Shown here piece by piece: positions 51,267 through 60,439 of a stretch of DNA of 64,000 bases. The notes below the pieces were generated by a model. It was not told the DNA's origin. It was given only the letters and a program-made list of their open reading frames with translations, and searched no databases. Each line of letters begins with the position of its first letter. The first letter of the stretch is position 1. The stretch is from Sphingomonas sp. HMP6. Its GTDB lineage: Bacteria > Pseudomonadota > Alphaproteobacteria > Sphingomonadales > Sphingomonadaceae. Made by a program: the position numbers and the translations under genes. The stretch covers positions 2,931,501 to 2,995,500 of the forward strand of contig NZ_AP022672.1 of the NCBI RefSeq assembly GCF_013374095.1, in the 5' to 3' direction.

Positions 51267-51758
51267 CTAGCGCCCCACACACCCCAACGCCGCCGCATCG
51301 ATCGCCGTCGCCGCACCACGCAGGGCATAGACGTCTGCGAAGGGCGCGCCCGTCTTGGCCAGGGTTTCGACGCTCATGCTGCGGCTCGAGCGGATCGCGG
51401 CGACGATCGCGCTATCGGTGCGGGCGTCGGCTGCCCAGGCGTCGGCGTTCCCCGCGACCAGGTCGAAGCGCCGCTCGCCGACCGAGAGCGTGACGCGCGA
51501 CTGCGGGTTGCGTTCGCGGCTGAGGCGGATGTGGAGCTGGCCGCGCACACCCCCCACGCCTTTGCGCCCGGGCCAGGTCGAGACGCTGGCAAAGGGCCGC
51601 CAGCGCGAGGCGCCACCCGATTGCGCGGGCTGGGCGATCGCATAGCAATGCAGCGGGGCGGGATCGGTAAAGGCGCCCCAGCGATCGAAGACGCCGAGCG
51701 ATTCGCGTGCCAGCGCAGGGGTGGCGAGCAGCGCCAGGAACAGTACCGCTCCCTTCAT
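51267..51758 (-). CDS. Invasion-associated locus B (IalB)-like exported protein
   Basis: A 163-residue protein with a signal peptide (MKGAVLFLALLATPALA) and an IalB-like domain: FDRWGAFTDPAPLHCYAIAQPAQ, then short beta strands HIRLSRERNPQSRVTLSVGERRF and MSVETLAKTGAPFADVYALRG. Cysteines at HCYAI and ALGCVGR could pair. The name comes from Bartonella; in free-living alphaproteobacteria the role is unknown. Its start overlaps the stop of the phosphatase gene by 4 nt, so they are coupled. Confidence 0.8.
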   Translation of the reverse strand: MKGAVLFLALLATPALARESLGVFDRWGAFTDPAPLHCYAIAQPAQSGGASRWRPFASVSTWPGRKGVGGVRGQLHIRLSRERNPQSRVTLSVGERRFDLVAGNADAWAADARTDSAIVAAIRSSRSMSVETLAKTGAPFADVYALRGAATAIDAAALGCVGR

Positions 51759-52408
51759 GCAGGCGCGTGTCCCGTGCCGCGGTGGACGATCCGCTCGACC
51801 CCGCGCTCGATCAGCACGACCGACCCTTGCGGCAGGCCGGTCGCGGCGGGGGTACCGTAACCGGGGATATCGGGCGCGCCGGTCATCACGCCGCGCAGCA
51901 CGCGGCTGGAAATGCCGTGCATGATGACGAGCCGGTCGGTCGCGCCATGATCTGTATCCGCCAGCCAGCCGGACACGCGCGCGGCGATTTCGGGGTAGCG
52001 TTCGCCATCGGGGGCGGGGAAGAGCAGCCCGAGGTCGCGATCGATCACCTTTTCGCCCGCCTCGGCGAGCGCGGCATAATAAGCGCCACCCCAGCGCCCC
52101 ATGCCGATTTCGACCAGCCGCGAATCGGTTTGGGCGGCGTGCCAGTCGAGTTCGAGGTGTTCGGCGATGATTCCGAGCGTCTGCAACGCGCGGCCGGTGG
52201 GGGAGGCCCACAGCGTCAGCGCCGGCTTCGCCCCCAATTTTTCGCGCAAGGCCCGGCCCATCTCATCGGCCTGCGCGAAACCAGCGCGGGTGAGGGGGGT
52301 GTGAATATGGTCGCCCTGCAGCCGTCCGGCCGCATTGAAGACCGTTTCGCCATGCCGCGCGATGTAATCGCGGCCCTGGCGTGGCGGCATTGCGGCGTTG
52401 GTTTCCAT
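51755..52408 (-). CDS. Histidine phosphatase-family protein (phosphoglycerate-mutase-like)
   Basis: A 217-residue enzyme. The phosphohistidine motif RHGETVFN is near residue 13, with the second catalytic histidine in LVIMHGISSRVLRG. ASPTGRALQTLGII and the WGGAYYAAL loop are typical of the branch. The family includes broad phosphatases and mutases; the substrate is unknown. The ATG at 52408 has AAAGGCGG upstream, while the open frame extends further into the next intergenic region. It is the first gene of the pair with the IalB-like gene. Confidence 0.9.
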   Translation of the reverse strand: METNAAMPPRQGRDYIARHGETVFNAAGRLQGDHIHTPLTRAGFAQADEMGRALREKLGAKPALTLWASPTGRALQTLGIIAEHLELDWHAAQTDSRLVEIGMGRWGGAYYAALAEAGEKVIDRDLGLLFPAPDGERYPEIAARVSGWLADTDHGATDRLVIMHGISSRVLRGVMTGAPDIPGYGTPAATGLPQGSVVLIERGVERIVHRGTGHAPA

Positions 52409-52544
52409 GGCCCGCCTTTCAACCCCGTGTGGCGCAAAAGCAACGCTTTTCCTTGTTGTCTGAGGTTCATGAAACTCTCGTCCGCACCACCTATTTGAGC
52501 AGTCCCACCAGGGATCGGTGGGTTGTACCAATGGAGTTACCAGA

Positions 52545-53219
52545 ATGCGTAAGCTTACCCTCACCGCCGCAGCCACGCTCGGCCTCGCGCTTGCTGCCCC
52601 TGCCTTTGCGCAAGACGCGCCGCCGCCGTCGCGCGACGACCGCGCCTTCACCGGCCCGCGCGTCGGCGTCATCCTCGGCTATGACAAGCTGCAGCCCGGC
52701 CGTGGTCCGAATTCCGACATCAGCAGCGACCGCAAAGCAGACGGCCTGACCTATGGCGGCGACTTCGGCTATGACGTCGCGGTCAACCGCTTCGTGATCG
52801 GTGCCGAAGGCGAAGTCACCGGGTCGACCGGCGATGTCAGCAACCGTCCGGCCAGTGCTGCAGCACTCGGTTATGGCGCGGTCAAGCAGGGCCGTGATCT
52901 CTATGCCGGTGCGCGCATCGGTTATGTCGTCGCCCCCTCGACGATGATTTATGCCAAGGGCGGCTACACCAACGCCCGGCTCGATCTGACCGCGAATGAC
53001 GGCACAACCACGACCGGCCGTCACTACAATCTCGACGGCTACCGCGTCGGTGCCGGTGTCGAGCAGAAGATCGGCCGCACGACCTATGCCAAGCTCGAAT
53101 ATCGTTATTCGAACTACGGCAATGCGCGGCTTGAATATGCCAATGGCGCGAACACCAACAATTTCAGCGTCGATACCGACCGGCATCAGGTCGTCGCTGG
53201 CGTAGGCGTTCGATTCTAG
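52545..53219 (+). CDS. Outer-membrane beta-barrel protein
   Basis: A 224-residue protein. The signal peptide LGLALAAPAFAQD is followed by alternating strands (GPRVGVILGYDKLQP, ADGLTYGGDFGYDVAVNRFVIGAEGE, DLYAGARIGYVVAPSTMIYAKGGY) and a C-terminal aromatic end VVAGVGVRF, typical of Omp25/Opa-like eight-stranded barrels. It should insert into the outer membrane. A 31-nt-arm inverted repeat lies 18 nt past the stop. It is divergent from the phosphatase gene. Confidence 0.9.
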   Translation: MRKLTLTAAATLGLALAAPAFAQDAPPPSRDDRAFTGPRVGVILGYDKLQPGRGPNSDISSDRKADGLTYGGDFGYDVAVNRFVIGAEGEVTGSTGDVSNRPASAAALGYGAVKQGRDLYAGARIGYVVAPSTMIYAKGGYTNARLDLTANDGTTTTGRHYNLDGYRVGAGVEQKIGRTTYAKLEYRYSNYGNARLEYANGANTNNFSVDTDRHQVVAGVGVRF

Positions 53220-53237
53220 GACCTGACGGTCGCGCGG

Positions 53238-53312
53238 TGCCGGCCCGCTCCCCCTCCCGGCCACCCACAGCGTATCCTGAATGGGTGGTCGGGCGGGGGA
53301 GCGGGCCGGCAC
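53238..53312. repeat. Long inverted repeat (type D) downstream of the barrel gene
   Basis: Arms 53238-53268 and 53282-53312 are reverse complements at 29 of 31 positions around a 13-nt loop. The stem is extremely GC-rich (CCGGCCCGCTCCCCC), has no T-tract, and lies 160 nt before the dnaN start. Confidence 0.88.
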
Positions 53313-53471
53313 CTCGCTCAAATGGGCCAAACCTCCCGTTCGCGGGCGTAAATCGGGGGTCGGAGCGCTTGCTCCGGCCCCTTTTATGTTTAAGGAATGA
53401 GACACGGCGAATTGCCTCCGGTGCGCGTGGCGCTGCCGGAGAAACTAAGGGCGGCGGCCCGGGGGAACGAC

Positions 53472-54599
53472 ATGAAGGCGACGATCGAACGCGCGACTCT
53501 GTTGAAGGGATTGAGCCACGTCCAGTCGGTGGTCGAGCGGCGCAACACGATCCCGATCCTGTCCAACGTCCTGATCGAGGCGACGGCGGAGGGTGGCCTG
53601 AAGCTGATGGCGACCGATCTCGATCTGCAGATCAACGAGACGATCGCGGCGGCCGTCGATCAGCCCGGCGCGACGACGGTTTCGGCGCACACGCTGTTCG
53701 ACATTTGTCGCAAGCTGCCCGAGGGGAGCCAGGTCAGCCTGGCCGCCGCAGACGGCAAGATGACGATCATGGCGGGGCGCGCGAAGTTCCAGCTTGGCAC
53801 GCTGCCGCGCGATGATTTCCCGGTGATCGCCGAGGGCGAGCTGCCGGTCAGCTTCGAGCTGCCGGCCGAGACGCTGAAGCAGATCATCGACAAGACGCGC
53901 TTCGCCATCTCAACGGAAGAAACGCGATATTATCTGAACGGCATCTTCTGGCATGTGTCGGACGATGGCGGCGCGAACGGAGCGGGGCCGGTGCTCAAGG
54001 CGGCGGCCACCGACGGCCACCGTCTCGCCCGTATCACGCTGCCGCGCCCCGATGGCGCGGAGGGGATGCCTGACGTGATTATCCCGCGCAAATGCATCGC
54101 GGAATTGCGCAAATTGCTCGACGAGATCGACGGTTCGGTCGGGGTGTCGCTGTCGGCGACTAAGATCCGTTTCGATCTGGGCCAGGCGCTGCTGACCTCC
54201 AAGCTGATCGACGGCACCTTCCCCGATTACAGCCGCGTCATTCCGACCGGCAATGACAAGATCCTCAAGATCGATCCGCGCAGCTTCGAGGAAGGCGTCG
54301 ACCGCGTCTCGACGATTGCGACCGAGAAGACGCGCGCGGTGAAGATGGCGCTCGATCGTGACAAGATCATCCTGTCGGTGACCAGCCCCGAAAACGGCAC
54401 GGCGGCCGAAGAAGTGCCGGGCGAATATACCGCGCTCGGCTTCGAAATCGGCTTCAACAGCCGTTATCTGCTCGACATTCTTGGGCAATTGCACGGCGAC
54501 ACGATCGAGGTCCACCTCGCCGACGCCGCCGCGCCGACGCTGATCCGCGAGAATGACAAATCGGCGGCGCTGTACGTGCTGATGCCGATGCGGGTGTAG
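53472..54599 (+). CDS. dnaN: DNA polymerase III sliding clamp (beta subunit)
   Basis: A 375-residue clamp with three repeated domains: residues 1-125 (MKATIERATLLKGLSHVQSVVERRNTIPILSNV), 126-250 and 251-375, ending LYVLMPMRV, the conserved C-terminal hydrophobic patch region. It encircles DNA and tethers the polymerase. The ATG at 53472 has GGGGG just upstream; an upstream ATG at 53397 would add a non-conserved segment. dnaA and recF are not adjacent. Type A and B repeats follow. Confidence 0.97.
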   Translation: MKATIERATLLKGLSHVQSVVERRNTIPILSNVLIEATAEGGLKLMATDLDLQINETIAAAVDQPGATTVSAHTLFDICRKLPEGSQVSLAAADGKMTIMAGRAKFQLGTLPRDDFPVIAEGELPVSFELPAETLKQIIDKTRFAISTEETRYYLNGIFWHVSDDGGANGAGPVLKAAATDGHRLARITLPRPDGAEGMPDVIIPRKCIAELRKLLDEIDGSVGVSLSATKIRFDLGQALLTSKLIDGTFPDYSRVIPTGNDKILKIDPRSFEEGVDRVSTIATEKTRAVKMALDRDKIILSVTSPENGTAAEEVPGEYTALGFEIGFNSRYLLDILGQLHGDTIEVHLADAAAPTLIRENDKSAALYVLMPMRV

Positions 54600-54616
54600 C
54601 GCCTGCGTCCCTATCC

Positions 54617-54705
54617 CAGTTCGCCCCGAGCCTGTCGAAGGGCTGCTCTCCGTCAGAGCGCGGTGTGCTTGAGGCACGCACCCCTTCGACAGGCTCAGGG
54701 CCAAC
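54617..54705. repeat. Inverted intergenic repeat, type A copy 4
   Basis: Arms near 54619-54642 and 54683-54705 share GAGCCTGTCGA cores. The right stem is CCCT/AGGG; the left reads CCCC/AGGG, the only arm with a mismatch among eight. It lies between the convergent dnaN and agmatine-deiminase genes. Confidence 0.85.
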
Positions 54706-54717
54706 GGGAAGGGTGCT

Positions 54718-54746
54718 GGTTTCTCGACTTCGCTCGAAACGAACGG
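54718..54746. repeat. Single arm of the type B repeat
   Basis: A lone copy of the type B arm (GGTTTCTCGACTTCGCTCG and onward), identical to 1725-1753, placed 12 nt after the type A element. No partner arm is within about 100 nt. Confidence 0.85.
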
Positions 54747-54774
54747 GTTGGGGTGATGCTCTGGTCCCCGGCCC

Positions 54775-55749
54775 TTACGCCGGGATTTGCTGCGAGATGC
54801 AGTGGAAGCTGCCGCCGCCGGTGAGGATAGCGTCCGCGCGCAGGCCGACCGCAATGCGGTCCGGGAAGAGCCCCTGCACCGCCGCCACGGCCACATCGTC
54901 ATTGGGCGCGCCGTAGAGCGGGACCACCACCGCGGCATTGCCGATGTAGAAGTTCATATAGCTCGCCGGCACGATCTCCTCGTCACGCAGCACGCGGCCG
55001 GGCGAGGGGATGCGAACTACCGCGAGCCCCTCGACCGCACCGGCGGCCTGTGCGGCGCGTTGGTAAACCATCCAATTGGGGTCGTTTTCGGCCGCCTCCG
55101 GGATCGCCAGCACGCCGGGCGCGACGAAACGCGCGAGATTGTCGACATGGCCGTCGGTATGGTCGTGCATCAGCCCGTCGCCCAGCCATAGCACAGCCCC
55201 GAAGCCGAGATCGTCGTGCAGCCGCCGTTCGATCTCCGCCTTCGACAGTGCGGGATTGCGGTTTGGGTTGAGCAGACATTGCTCGGTCGTGACGACGAGG
55301 CCGGTGCCGTCGCCGTCGAGTGCGCCGCCTTCGAGAATCCAGTCGCAGCTTTCGACGTGTAGCCGTTTGCGGCGCGCTAGCCGCAGGCCGATATCGTCGT
55401 CGCCGGGCAGATCATATTTCCCGCCCCAGCCGTTGAAGCCGAAATCGCGCGCGCTGCCGTCGGACAGCAGGATCGGGCCGGTGTCGCGCAGCCAGATGTC
55501 GCCGAACGGCTCGACCACGACATCGGCGACATCGCCTGCCATGCGCTTCGCCGCTTTGGCCGCTTCCTCATCCGCGGCGACCAGAATGACGCGCTCGCCG
55601 CGCCCATCGGCGTGGACCGCGCGGGCAAACGCGGTGACTTCGTCGCGCGCCGGTTCGAGATCGTCCTCCCACAGTTCGGGATGGCTCGGGAAACCGATCC
55701 ACACTGCCTTATGCGGTGCCCATTCGGCGGGGGGGAGGGGGCGGGTCAT
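54775..55749 (-). CDS. aguA: Agmatine deiminase
   Basis: A 324-residue guanidino-group hydrolase that converts agmatine to N-carbamoylputrescine. Family motifs are PPAEWAPHKAVWIGFPSHPE, FGDIWLRDTGPIL, LEGGALDGDGTG, DHTDGHVDN with the catalytic histidine, and the nucleophile cysteine in GGGSFHCISQQ near the C-terminus. The ATG at 55749 shares one base with the upstream M28 peptidase stop (TGATG), implying translational coupling; a GTG at 55752 is less likely. Confidence 0.95.
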   Translation of the reverse strand: MTRPLPPAEWAPHKAVWIGFPSHPELWEDDLEPARDEVTAFARAVHADGRGERVILVAADEEAAKAAKRMAGDVADVVVEPFGDIWLRDTGPILLSDGSARDFGFNGWGGKYDLPGDDDIGLRLARRKRLHVESCDWILEGGALDGDGTGLVVTTEQCLLNPNRNPALSKAEIERRLHDDLGFGAVLWLGDGLMHDHTDGHVDNLARFVAPGVLAIPEAAENDPNWMVYQRAAQAAGAVEGLAVVRIPSPGRVLRDEEIVPASYMNFYIGNAAVVVPLYGAPNDDVAVAAVQGLFPDRIAVGLRADAILTGGGSFHCISQQIPA

Positions 55750-57431
55750 CACTTCGTCCTGGCGTGTGGGGTGTCGCGGTCACGAATGGCGCGGAACTCG
55801 GCAGTCTTGTACCAGTTCGGCCAGGCCAAGCCATCCGCAAGCGCGCGTCCCAGCCCGTAATAGAGCTGCAGATCCTCGACCGCGCCGGACCAATCCCACG
55901 CCGGATTATATTCGTCCTGCGGCTTATGGTAGCGATTCTCGATGTAATCGAGCGTGGCCGCATGCCCCGCAGCTTCCCCGCCGACGCGCAAATCCTCGCC
56001 CGATTCGCCGTAGAACATCGGCACGCCGAGCTTTGCGAACATGAAATGGTCCGAGCGGAAATAGCTGCCGCGTTCGGGGTTGGGCTCGGGCTTCACGACG
56101 CGGCCTTGCGCGGCGACGAGCTTCGCCATCATGTCCTCGAGCTCGGACTTGCCAGCCCCCGTCACCACGAAATCCTTCGCGCGGCCGATGGTGTTGAGCC
56201 CGTCCATGTTCACGCCGCCGACGGTGGTCGCCATTGGGTAGATCGGATGCTCCGCGTAGAAACGCGAGCCGAGTAGGCCGCATTCCTCGCACGTCACCGA
56301 CATGAACACCTGGCTGCGCCGTGCCGGTCCCGCCTTCACGTTCGCCTCGGCCAGCGCGATCAGGCCGGCGGTGCCGCTCGCATTGTCGAGCGCGCCGTTA
56401 CAAATGTCGTCGCCCTTCACCGGGGTGCAGCGACCGAGATGGTCCCAATGCGCGGTGTAGAAGACGTATTCCTTAGGCTTGGTCTTGCCCGGCAGGATGC
56501 CGATCACATTCTTCGACGCCTGGCGCTTGATCGTGTTGCTGAAGCTGACCGACGCCGTCACGCCGAGCGGTACGGCCTTGAAGCCCTTGACCTTGGCACC
56601 GGCACTCAGCGCGTCGAAATCCTGTCCGGCGCTGGCGAACAACGCCTTGGCCTTGGCAAGCTGGATCCAGCCGATCGCGTCGCTTTGATCGGCATGGTCG
56701 CCTTTCTCGTCGAGCTCGAGCTGTGGCCCGGTGTTGCTCGACTGGACCACGCCCCAGCCATAGGCCGCAGGCTCGGCATCGTGGACGATGATCGCGGCGG
56801 CCGCACCCTGCCGCGCGGCTTCCTCATATTTATAGGTCCAGCGGCCGTAATAGGTCATCGCCTTGCCCTCGAACAGGCCGGTCCGCGCAGGGCTTTGCCA
56901 GTCGGGATCGTTGACCAGGATGAGGACGGTCTTGCCCTTCACATCGACCCCGGCATAATCGTTCCAGCCGCGTTCGGGGGCATTGATGCCGTAGCCGACG
57001 AAGACGACCGGGCTGTCCTTCAGCGCGATCGTCGGCGTGACGCGGTAGCTCTTGACCACGACATCGTCGCGATACGCCAGGCTGAGCGGCGTCTTGCCGC
57101 CTGCGATCGCCATCGGCGACACGTTTTCAGCCGTCATTTCGACCAGCGGTACGTCCTGAAACCAGCCGCCGCCCGGCCCGCCTGGATTGCCGGGCTTGAG
57201 CCCCGCCGCCTTGAAGCGCTGGACGAGATATTCGGTGGTTTTCTTTTCGGCCGGGGAAACCGGCTTGCGCCCTTCATAGGCGTTGGAGGAAAGGGTCTTG
57301 GTGACGTCCTTCAAGGTCTGCACCGAAATGGCGGGGGTTGAAGCGGCGCCCTTGGCAGCGCGCGGCGGAGCGGCCTGCGCCGACGTGGCGGTCAGTACGG
57401 CGCCAAAGGCAATCATTCGGAAGATAGTCAT
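55749..57431 (-). CDS. Exported M28-family metallopeptidase with PA domain
   Basis: A 560-residue protein. The signal peptide MTIFRMIAFGAVLTATSAQA precedes a PA insert (PVVFVGYGINAPERGWNDYAG) and an M28 zinc peptidase: TAHWDHLGRC, GALDNASGTAGL, CEECGLLGSRFY with the catalytic glutamate, NMDGLN and RSDHFMFAKLG. It resembles the M28 enzyme at 36000-37613 but has an internal cysteine pair region (TPVKGDDICNG). It trims peptides outside the cytoplasm. It is coupled to aguA by TGATG, and divergent from an exported S9 peptidase 127 nt away. Confidence 0.92.
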   Translation of the reverse strand: MTIFRMIAFGAVLTATSAQAAPPRAAKGAASTPAISVQTLKDVTKTLSSNAYEGRKPVSPAEKKTTEYLVQRFKAAGLKPGNPGGPGGGWFQDVPLVEMTAENVSPMAIAGGKTPLSLAYRDDVVVKSYRVTPTIALKDSPVVFVGYGINAPERGWNDYAGVDVKGKTVLILVNDPDWQSPARTGLFEGKAMTYYGRWTYKYEEAARQGAAAAIIVHDAEPAAYGWGVVQSSNTGPQLELDEKGDHADQSDAIGWIQLAKAKALFASAGQDFDALSAGAKVKGFKAVPLGVTASVSFSNTIKRQASKNVIGILPGKTKPKEYVFYTAHWDHLGRCTPVKGDDICNGALDNASGTAGLIALAEANVKAGPARRSQVFMSVTCEECGLLGSRFYAEHPIYPMATTVGGVNMDGLNTIGRAKDFVVTGAGKSELEDMMAKLVAAQGRVVKPEPNPERGSYFRSDHFMFAKLGVPMFYGESGEDLRVGGEAAGHAATLDYIENRYHKPQDEYNPAWDWSGAVEDLQLYYGLGRALADGLAWPNWYKTAEFRAIRDRDTPHARTK

Positions 57432-57558
57432 CGGCACGCGTGCTCCCCTGAATCGCTCCGCCCGTAGTGGCAGCGGCGGGCGAGACGCGCAACGGGGTGC
57501 TGACCTTGCGGCGTGGCGCGATCCAGCTATCATCCCGGTCTTGGGGGAAAAATTCACG

Positions 57559-59544
57559 ATGAAGCACCGCTGTCTCAAAGCTGCCTTCCTGCTAGTCGCC
57601 GCCGCGCCGGTCCATGCGGCGAGCGACGCCGCAAAGCGTTTTGGCGCCCGCGAAGCGATCCAGCAGATCGGCCTGTCGCCAGACGGCAAGCGGATCGTAG
57701 TGCTGATGGCGGATTCCAAGCGCGGCGTTCAGGCTGTGATCTATACAGTCGACGCGTCGACGCCGCCGGTGAGCCTGATTTCCTCTACCGGCGAGAAGGA
57801 GCAACTCGATTATTGCCAATGGGCAAGCAACGATCGGCTGATTTGCGGTTTAAGTTTCACCCAGGGCCGCGTGCGCGACATGGTTGGATTTGACCGGCTG
57901 GTTACGATCAGCGTGGACGGCAAGAGTGCGAAGGTGTTGAGCGCGGCTCCGTCCGCCAACGCGCTCGGCGTGATGCAGGACGGCGGCCGCATCATCGATT
58001 GGCAAGGGGATGCCAGCGGCAGTGCAGTGCTGATGACGCGCCAATATGTACCGTCGGTATCGACCGGCAGCCATATCGACGGTTCGAGCGAAGGTTTGGG
58101 GGTCGAACGTGTCGACCCTGTGACGCTGCGGCGTGTCCCCGTCGAAAAGCCACGGGAGACCGCCCAGGAATATATCACCGACGGCAAAGGCCGCGTGCGC
58201 GTGATGGGGCTGCGGCCCACCACCGGCACCGGGTATAGCGGCTCGAAAATTCTCTATCAGTATCGCAAGGTCGATTCGAACACGTGGTTGCCGCTCAGCG
58301 TCGTGGGCGGCGACGCGCAGACCTCTAGCGGGTTCGACCCCTATGCCGTCGATCCCACGCTGAACGTGGCGTACGGGCTCGATGCCCAGGACGGTAGAAC
58401 CGCCTTGTTCAAGATCGCGCTCGATGGCAGCCTCAAACGTGATCTGGTTTTCGCCCGGCCCGATGTCGATGTCGCCGGTCTGATCAAGATCGGGCGGCAA
58501 AGGCGTGTGGTCGGCGTCAGTTATGTCACCGATCGTCGCCAGGCCGAATTCTTCGATCCGGAATTGAAGAAACTGGGTGCGGGCCTTGCCAAGGCGCTTC
58601 CGCAGCGCCCGCTGGTGCAATTCGTCGATGCCACTGCCGATGAATCGAAGCTGATGCTGTGGACGGGCAGCGACATCGATCCCGGCGAATATATGCTGTT
58701 CGACAAGCAGACTCGGCAGTTGGGCAGCTTGCTGCGGGTCCGCCCGCCGCTCGATGGAATGACGCTCGCGCCGGTCAAGGCGGTGACCTTCCCGGCTGCC
58801 GACGGCACCGCGATTCCCGCCTATCTTACGCTGCCGCCGGGCAAGCCGGCCGCCAATCTTCCCGCGATCGTGATGCCGCACGGCGGCCCGGGGGATCGGG
58901 ACGAATGGGGCTTCGACTGGCTCGTCCAATTCTTTGCTGCGCGTGGCTACGCCGTCCTGCAGCCCAATTATCGTGGCTCCACCGGTTACGGCGAAAGCTG
59001 GTTCAAGCAAAATGGCTTCAAATCGTGGCGCACCGCGATCGGCGACGTCAATGATGGCGGGCGCTGGCTGGTGAAGCAGGGCATCGCCGCGCCGGACACG
59101 CTGGCGATCGTCGGCTGGTCCTATGGTGGGTATGCGGCGCTGCAATCGGCCGTCCTTGATCCGAAATTGTTCAAAGCGATCGTGGCGATCGCCCCGGTGA
59201 CCGACCTCGAAGCGCTGCGCCAGGAACATGCCGACTATACCGATTTCAAACTGGTCGATGCCTTTATCGGCAAGGGGCCGCATGTCTTCCAGGGATCGCC
59301 CGCCCAAAATGCCGGGCGGATCACCGCGCCAGTATTGATGTTTCATGGAGACATGGATCAGAACGTCGGCATCGATGAATCACGCATGATGGCGAACCGT
59401 TTGCGCAATGCCGGGAAATCGGTCGAGCTGGTCGAATTCAAGGGGCTGGCGCACCAGCTCGACGATAGCGAGGCGCGCACGACGCTGCTCGATCGCAGCG
59501 ACAGCTTCCTCCGGGAGAAGATGGGCATGCCGCCGCTGCCGTGA
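57559..59544 (+). CDS. Exported S9-family prolyl oligopeptidase
   Basis: A 661-residue serine peptidase. The signal peptide KAAFLLVAAAPVHA is followed by a beta-propeller-like region (residues about 30-400) and an alpha/beta-hydrolase domain. The nucleophile is in IVGWSYGGYAAL, with the acid in MFHGDMDQNVG and the histidine in LAHQLDDSE; GGPGDRDEWGFDW forms the oxyanion region. It cleaves short peptides after proline or related residues. ATG 57559 follows GGGGGA. A clear terminator ends the unit. Confidence 0.92.
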   Translation: MKHRCLKAAFLLVAAAPVHAASDAAKRFGAREAIQQIGLSPDGKRIVVLMADSKRGVQAVIYTVDASTPPVSLISSTGEKEQLDYCQWASNDRLICGLSFTQGRVRDMVGFDRLVTISVDGKSAKVLSAAPSANALGVMQDGGRIIDWQGDASGSAVLMTRQYVPSVSTGSHIDGSSEGLGVERVDPVTLRRVPVEKPRETAQEYITDGKGRVRVMGLRPTTGTGYSGSKILYQYRKVDSNTWLPLSVVGGDAQTSSGFDPYAVDPTLNVAYGLDAQDGRTALFKIALDGSLKRDLVFARPDVDVAGLIKIGRQRRVVGVSYVTDRRQAEFFDPELKKLGAGLAKALPQRPLVQFVDATADESKLMLWTGSDIDPGEYMLFDKQTRQLGSLLRVRPPLDGMTLAPVKAVTFPAADGTAIPAYLTLPPGKPAANLPAIVMPHGGPGDRDEWGFDWLVQFFAARGYAVLQPNYRGSTGYGESWFKQNGFKSWRTAIGDVNDGGRWLVKQGIAAPDTLAIVGWSYGGYAALQSAVLDPKLFKAIVAIAPVTDLEALRQEHADYTDFKLVDAFIGKGPHVFQGSPAQNAGRITAPVLMFHGDMDQNVGIDESRMMANRLRNAGKSVELVEFKGLAHQLDDSEARTTLLDRSDSFLREKMGMPPLP

Positions 59545-59569
59545 CCCGGATGCACGATGGCGTGACACG

Positions 59570-59607
59570 AAAAGGGCGGCTCCTTGCGGGGCCGCCCTTT
59601 TGTTTTT
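59570..59607 (+). terminator. Rho-independent terminator of the S9 peptidase gene
   Basis: AAAAGGGCGGC (59570-59580) and GCCGCCCTTTT (59591-59601) form an 11-bp stem, followed by GTTTTTT. It starts 25 nt after the stop codon. Confidence 0.93.
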
Positions 59608-59681
59608 TCGGATCGGTTTGCGTCGCGGCGAAGCCGCGTCGTCGGACGGGGCGCTGCCCCGCCGGCCGCTCGCGTTGGTGT

Positions 59682-59704
59682 CCGGATTAGCGTGCGCTAA
59701 TCCG
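59682..59704. terminator. Hairpin just past rpsD
   Basis: CGGATTAGC and GCTAATCCG form a 9-bp perfect hairpin a few nt beyond the rpsD stop codon on the minus strand. It lacks a T-tract, so it may protect the 3' end rather than terminate. Confidence 0.5.
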
Positions 59705-59709
59705 CGTCA

Positions 59710-60324
59710 TCACCGCGAGTAGAATTCCACAACGAGATTCGGTTCCATCTTCACCGGATAGGGCACTTCGTCGAGCGCCGGAACGCGCGTGAAGGTGACC
59801 TTCGCGGCGCCGTCTGGCGCGACATAGTCGGGGATTTCGCGCTCGGCGAGGCTCTGCGCCTCCATCACCAGCGCCATTTCCTTGGCCTTGTCGCCCAGCG
59901 TGATCTCGTCACCGACGAAGCAGCGGCGCGAGGCGATGTTGCACTTCACGCCGTTGACGCGGACGTGGCCGTGGCTGACGAGCTGTCGCGCGGCCCATAC
60001 GGTCGGCGCGAACTTGGCGCGATAGACGATCATGTCGAGACGCTGCTCGAGCAAGCCGATCAAATTCTGGCCGGTGTCGCCCTTCATGCGCGCGGCTTCG
60101 GTGTAGCAAGCGCGGAACTGCTTCTCGGTCACGTCGCCATAATAGCCCTTGAGCTTCTGCTTGGCGCGCAGCTGAATGCCGAAATCGCTGACCTTGCCCT
60201 TGCGGCGCTGGCCGTGCTGGCCGGGGCCATATTCGCGCTTGTTGACGGGCGATTTGGGGCGGCCCCAAATGTTCTCGCCCATGCGGCGATCGAGCTTGTA
60301 CTTTGCGGATGAACGCTTCGACAT
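59710..60324 (-). CDS. rpsD: 30S ribosomal protein S4
   Basis: A 204-residue ribosomal protein. The N-terminal [21 protein letters not shown] and the S4 domain [33 protein letters not shown] are diagnostic; the end [13 protein letters not shown] is conserved. It binds 16S rRNA early in 30S assembly. It is alone, not in the alpha operon, as in many alphaproteobacteria. A hairpin follows its stop. Confidence 0.98.
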   Translation of the reverse strand: MSKRSSAKYKLDRRMGENIWGRPKSPVNKREYGPGQHGQRRKGKVSDFGIQLRAKQKLKGYYGDVTEKQFRACYTEAARMKGDTGQNLIGLLEQRLDMIVYRAKFAPTVWAARQLVSHGHVRVNGVKCNIASRRCFVGDEITLGDKAKEMALVMEAQSLAEREIPDYVAPDGAAKVTFTRVPALDEVPYPVKMEPNLVVEFYSR

Positions 60325-60439
60325 CAGTAATTCCTAAGGCAAATGCTTCGTGACAAGACCGCACGGCTGAAAGCCGCAGGATCGATACCCGGTATCGCTC
60401 TGTCTGAATCCGTCGAAAGATCAGGGCAGGGCCACCGCT

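Noticed and set aside
53237..53815. A 192-codon plus-strand frame crossing the type D repeat and dnaN
   Set aside because: It is out of frame with dnaN and begins within the inverted repeat; dnaN itself is unambiguous.
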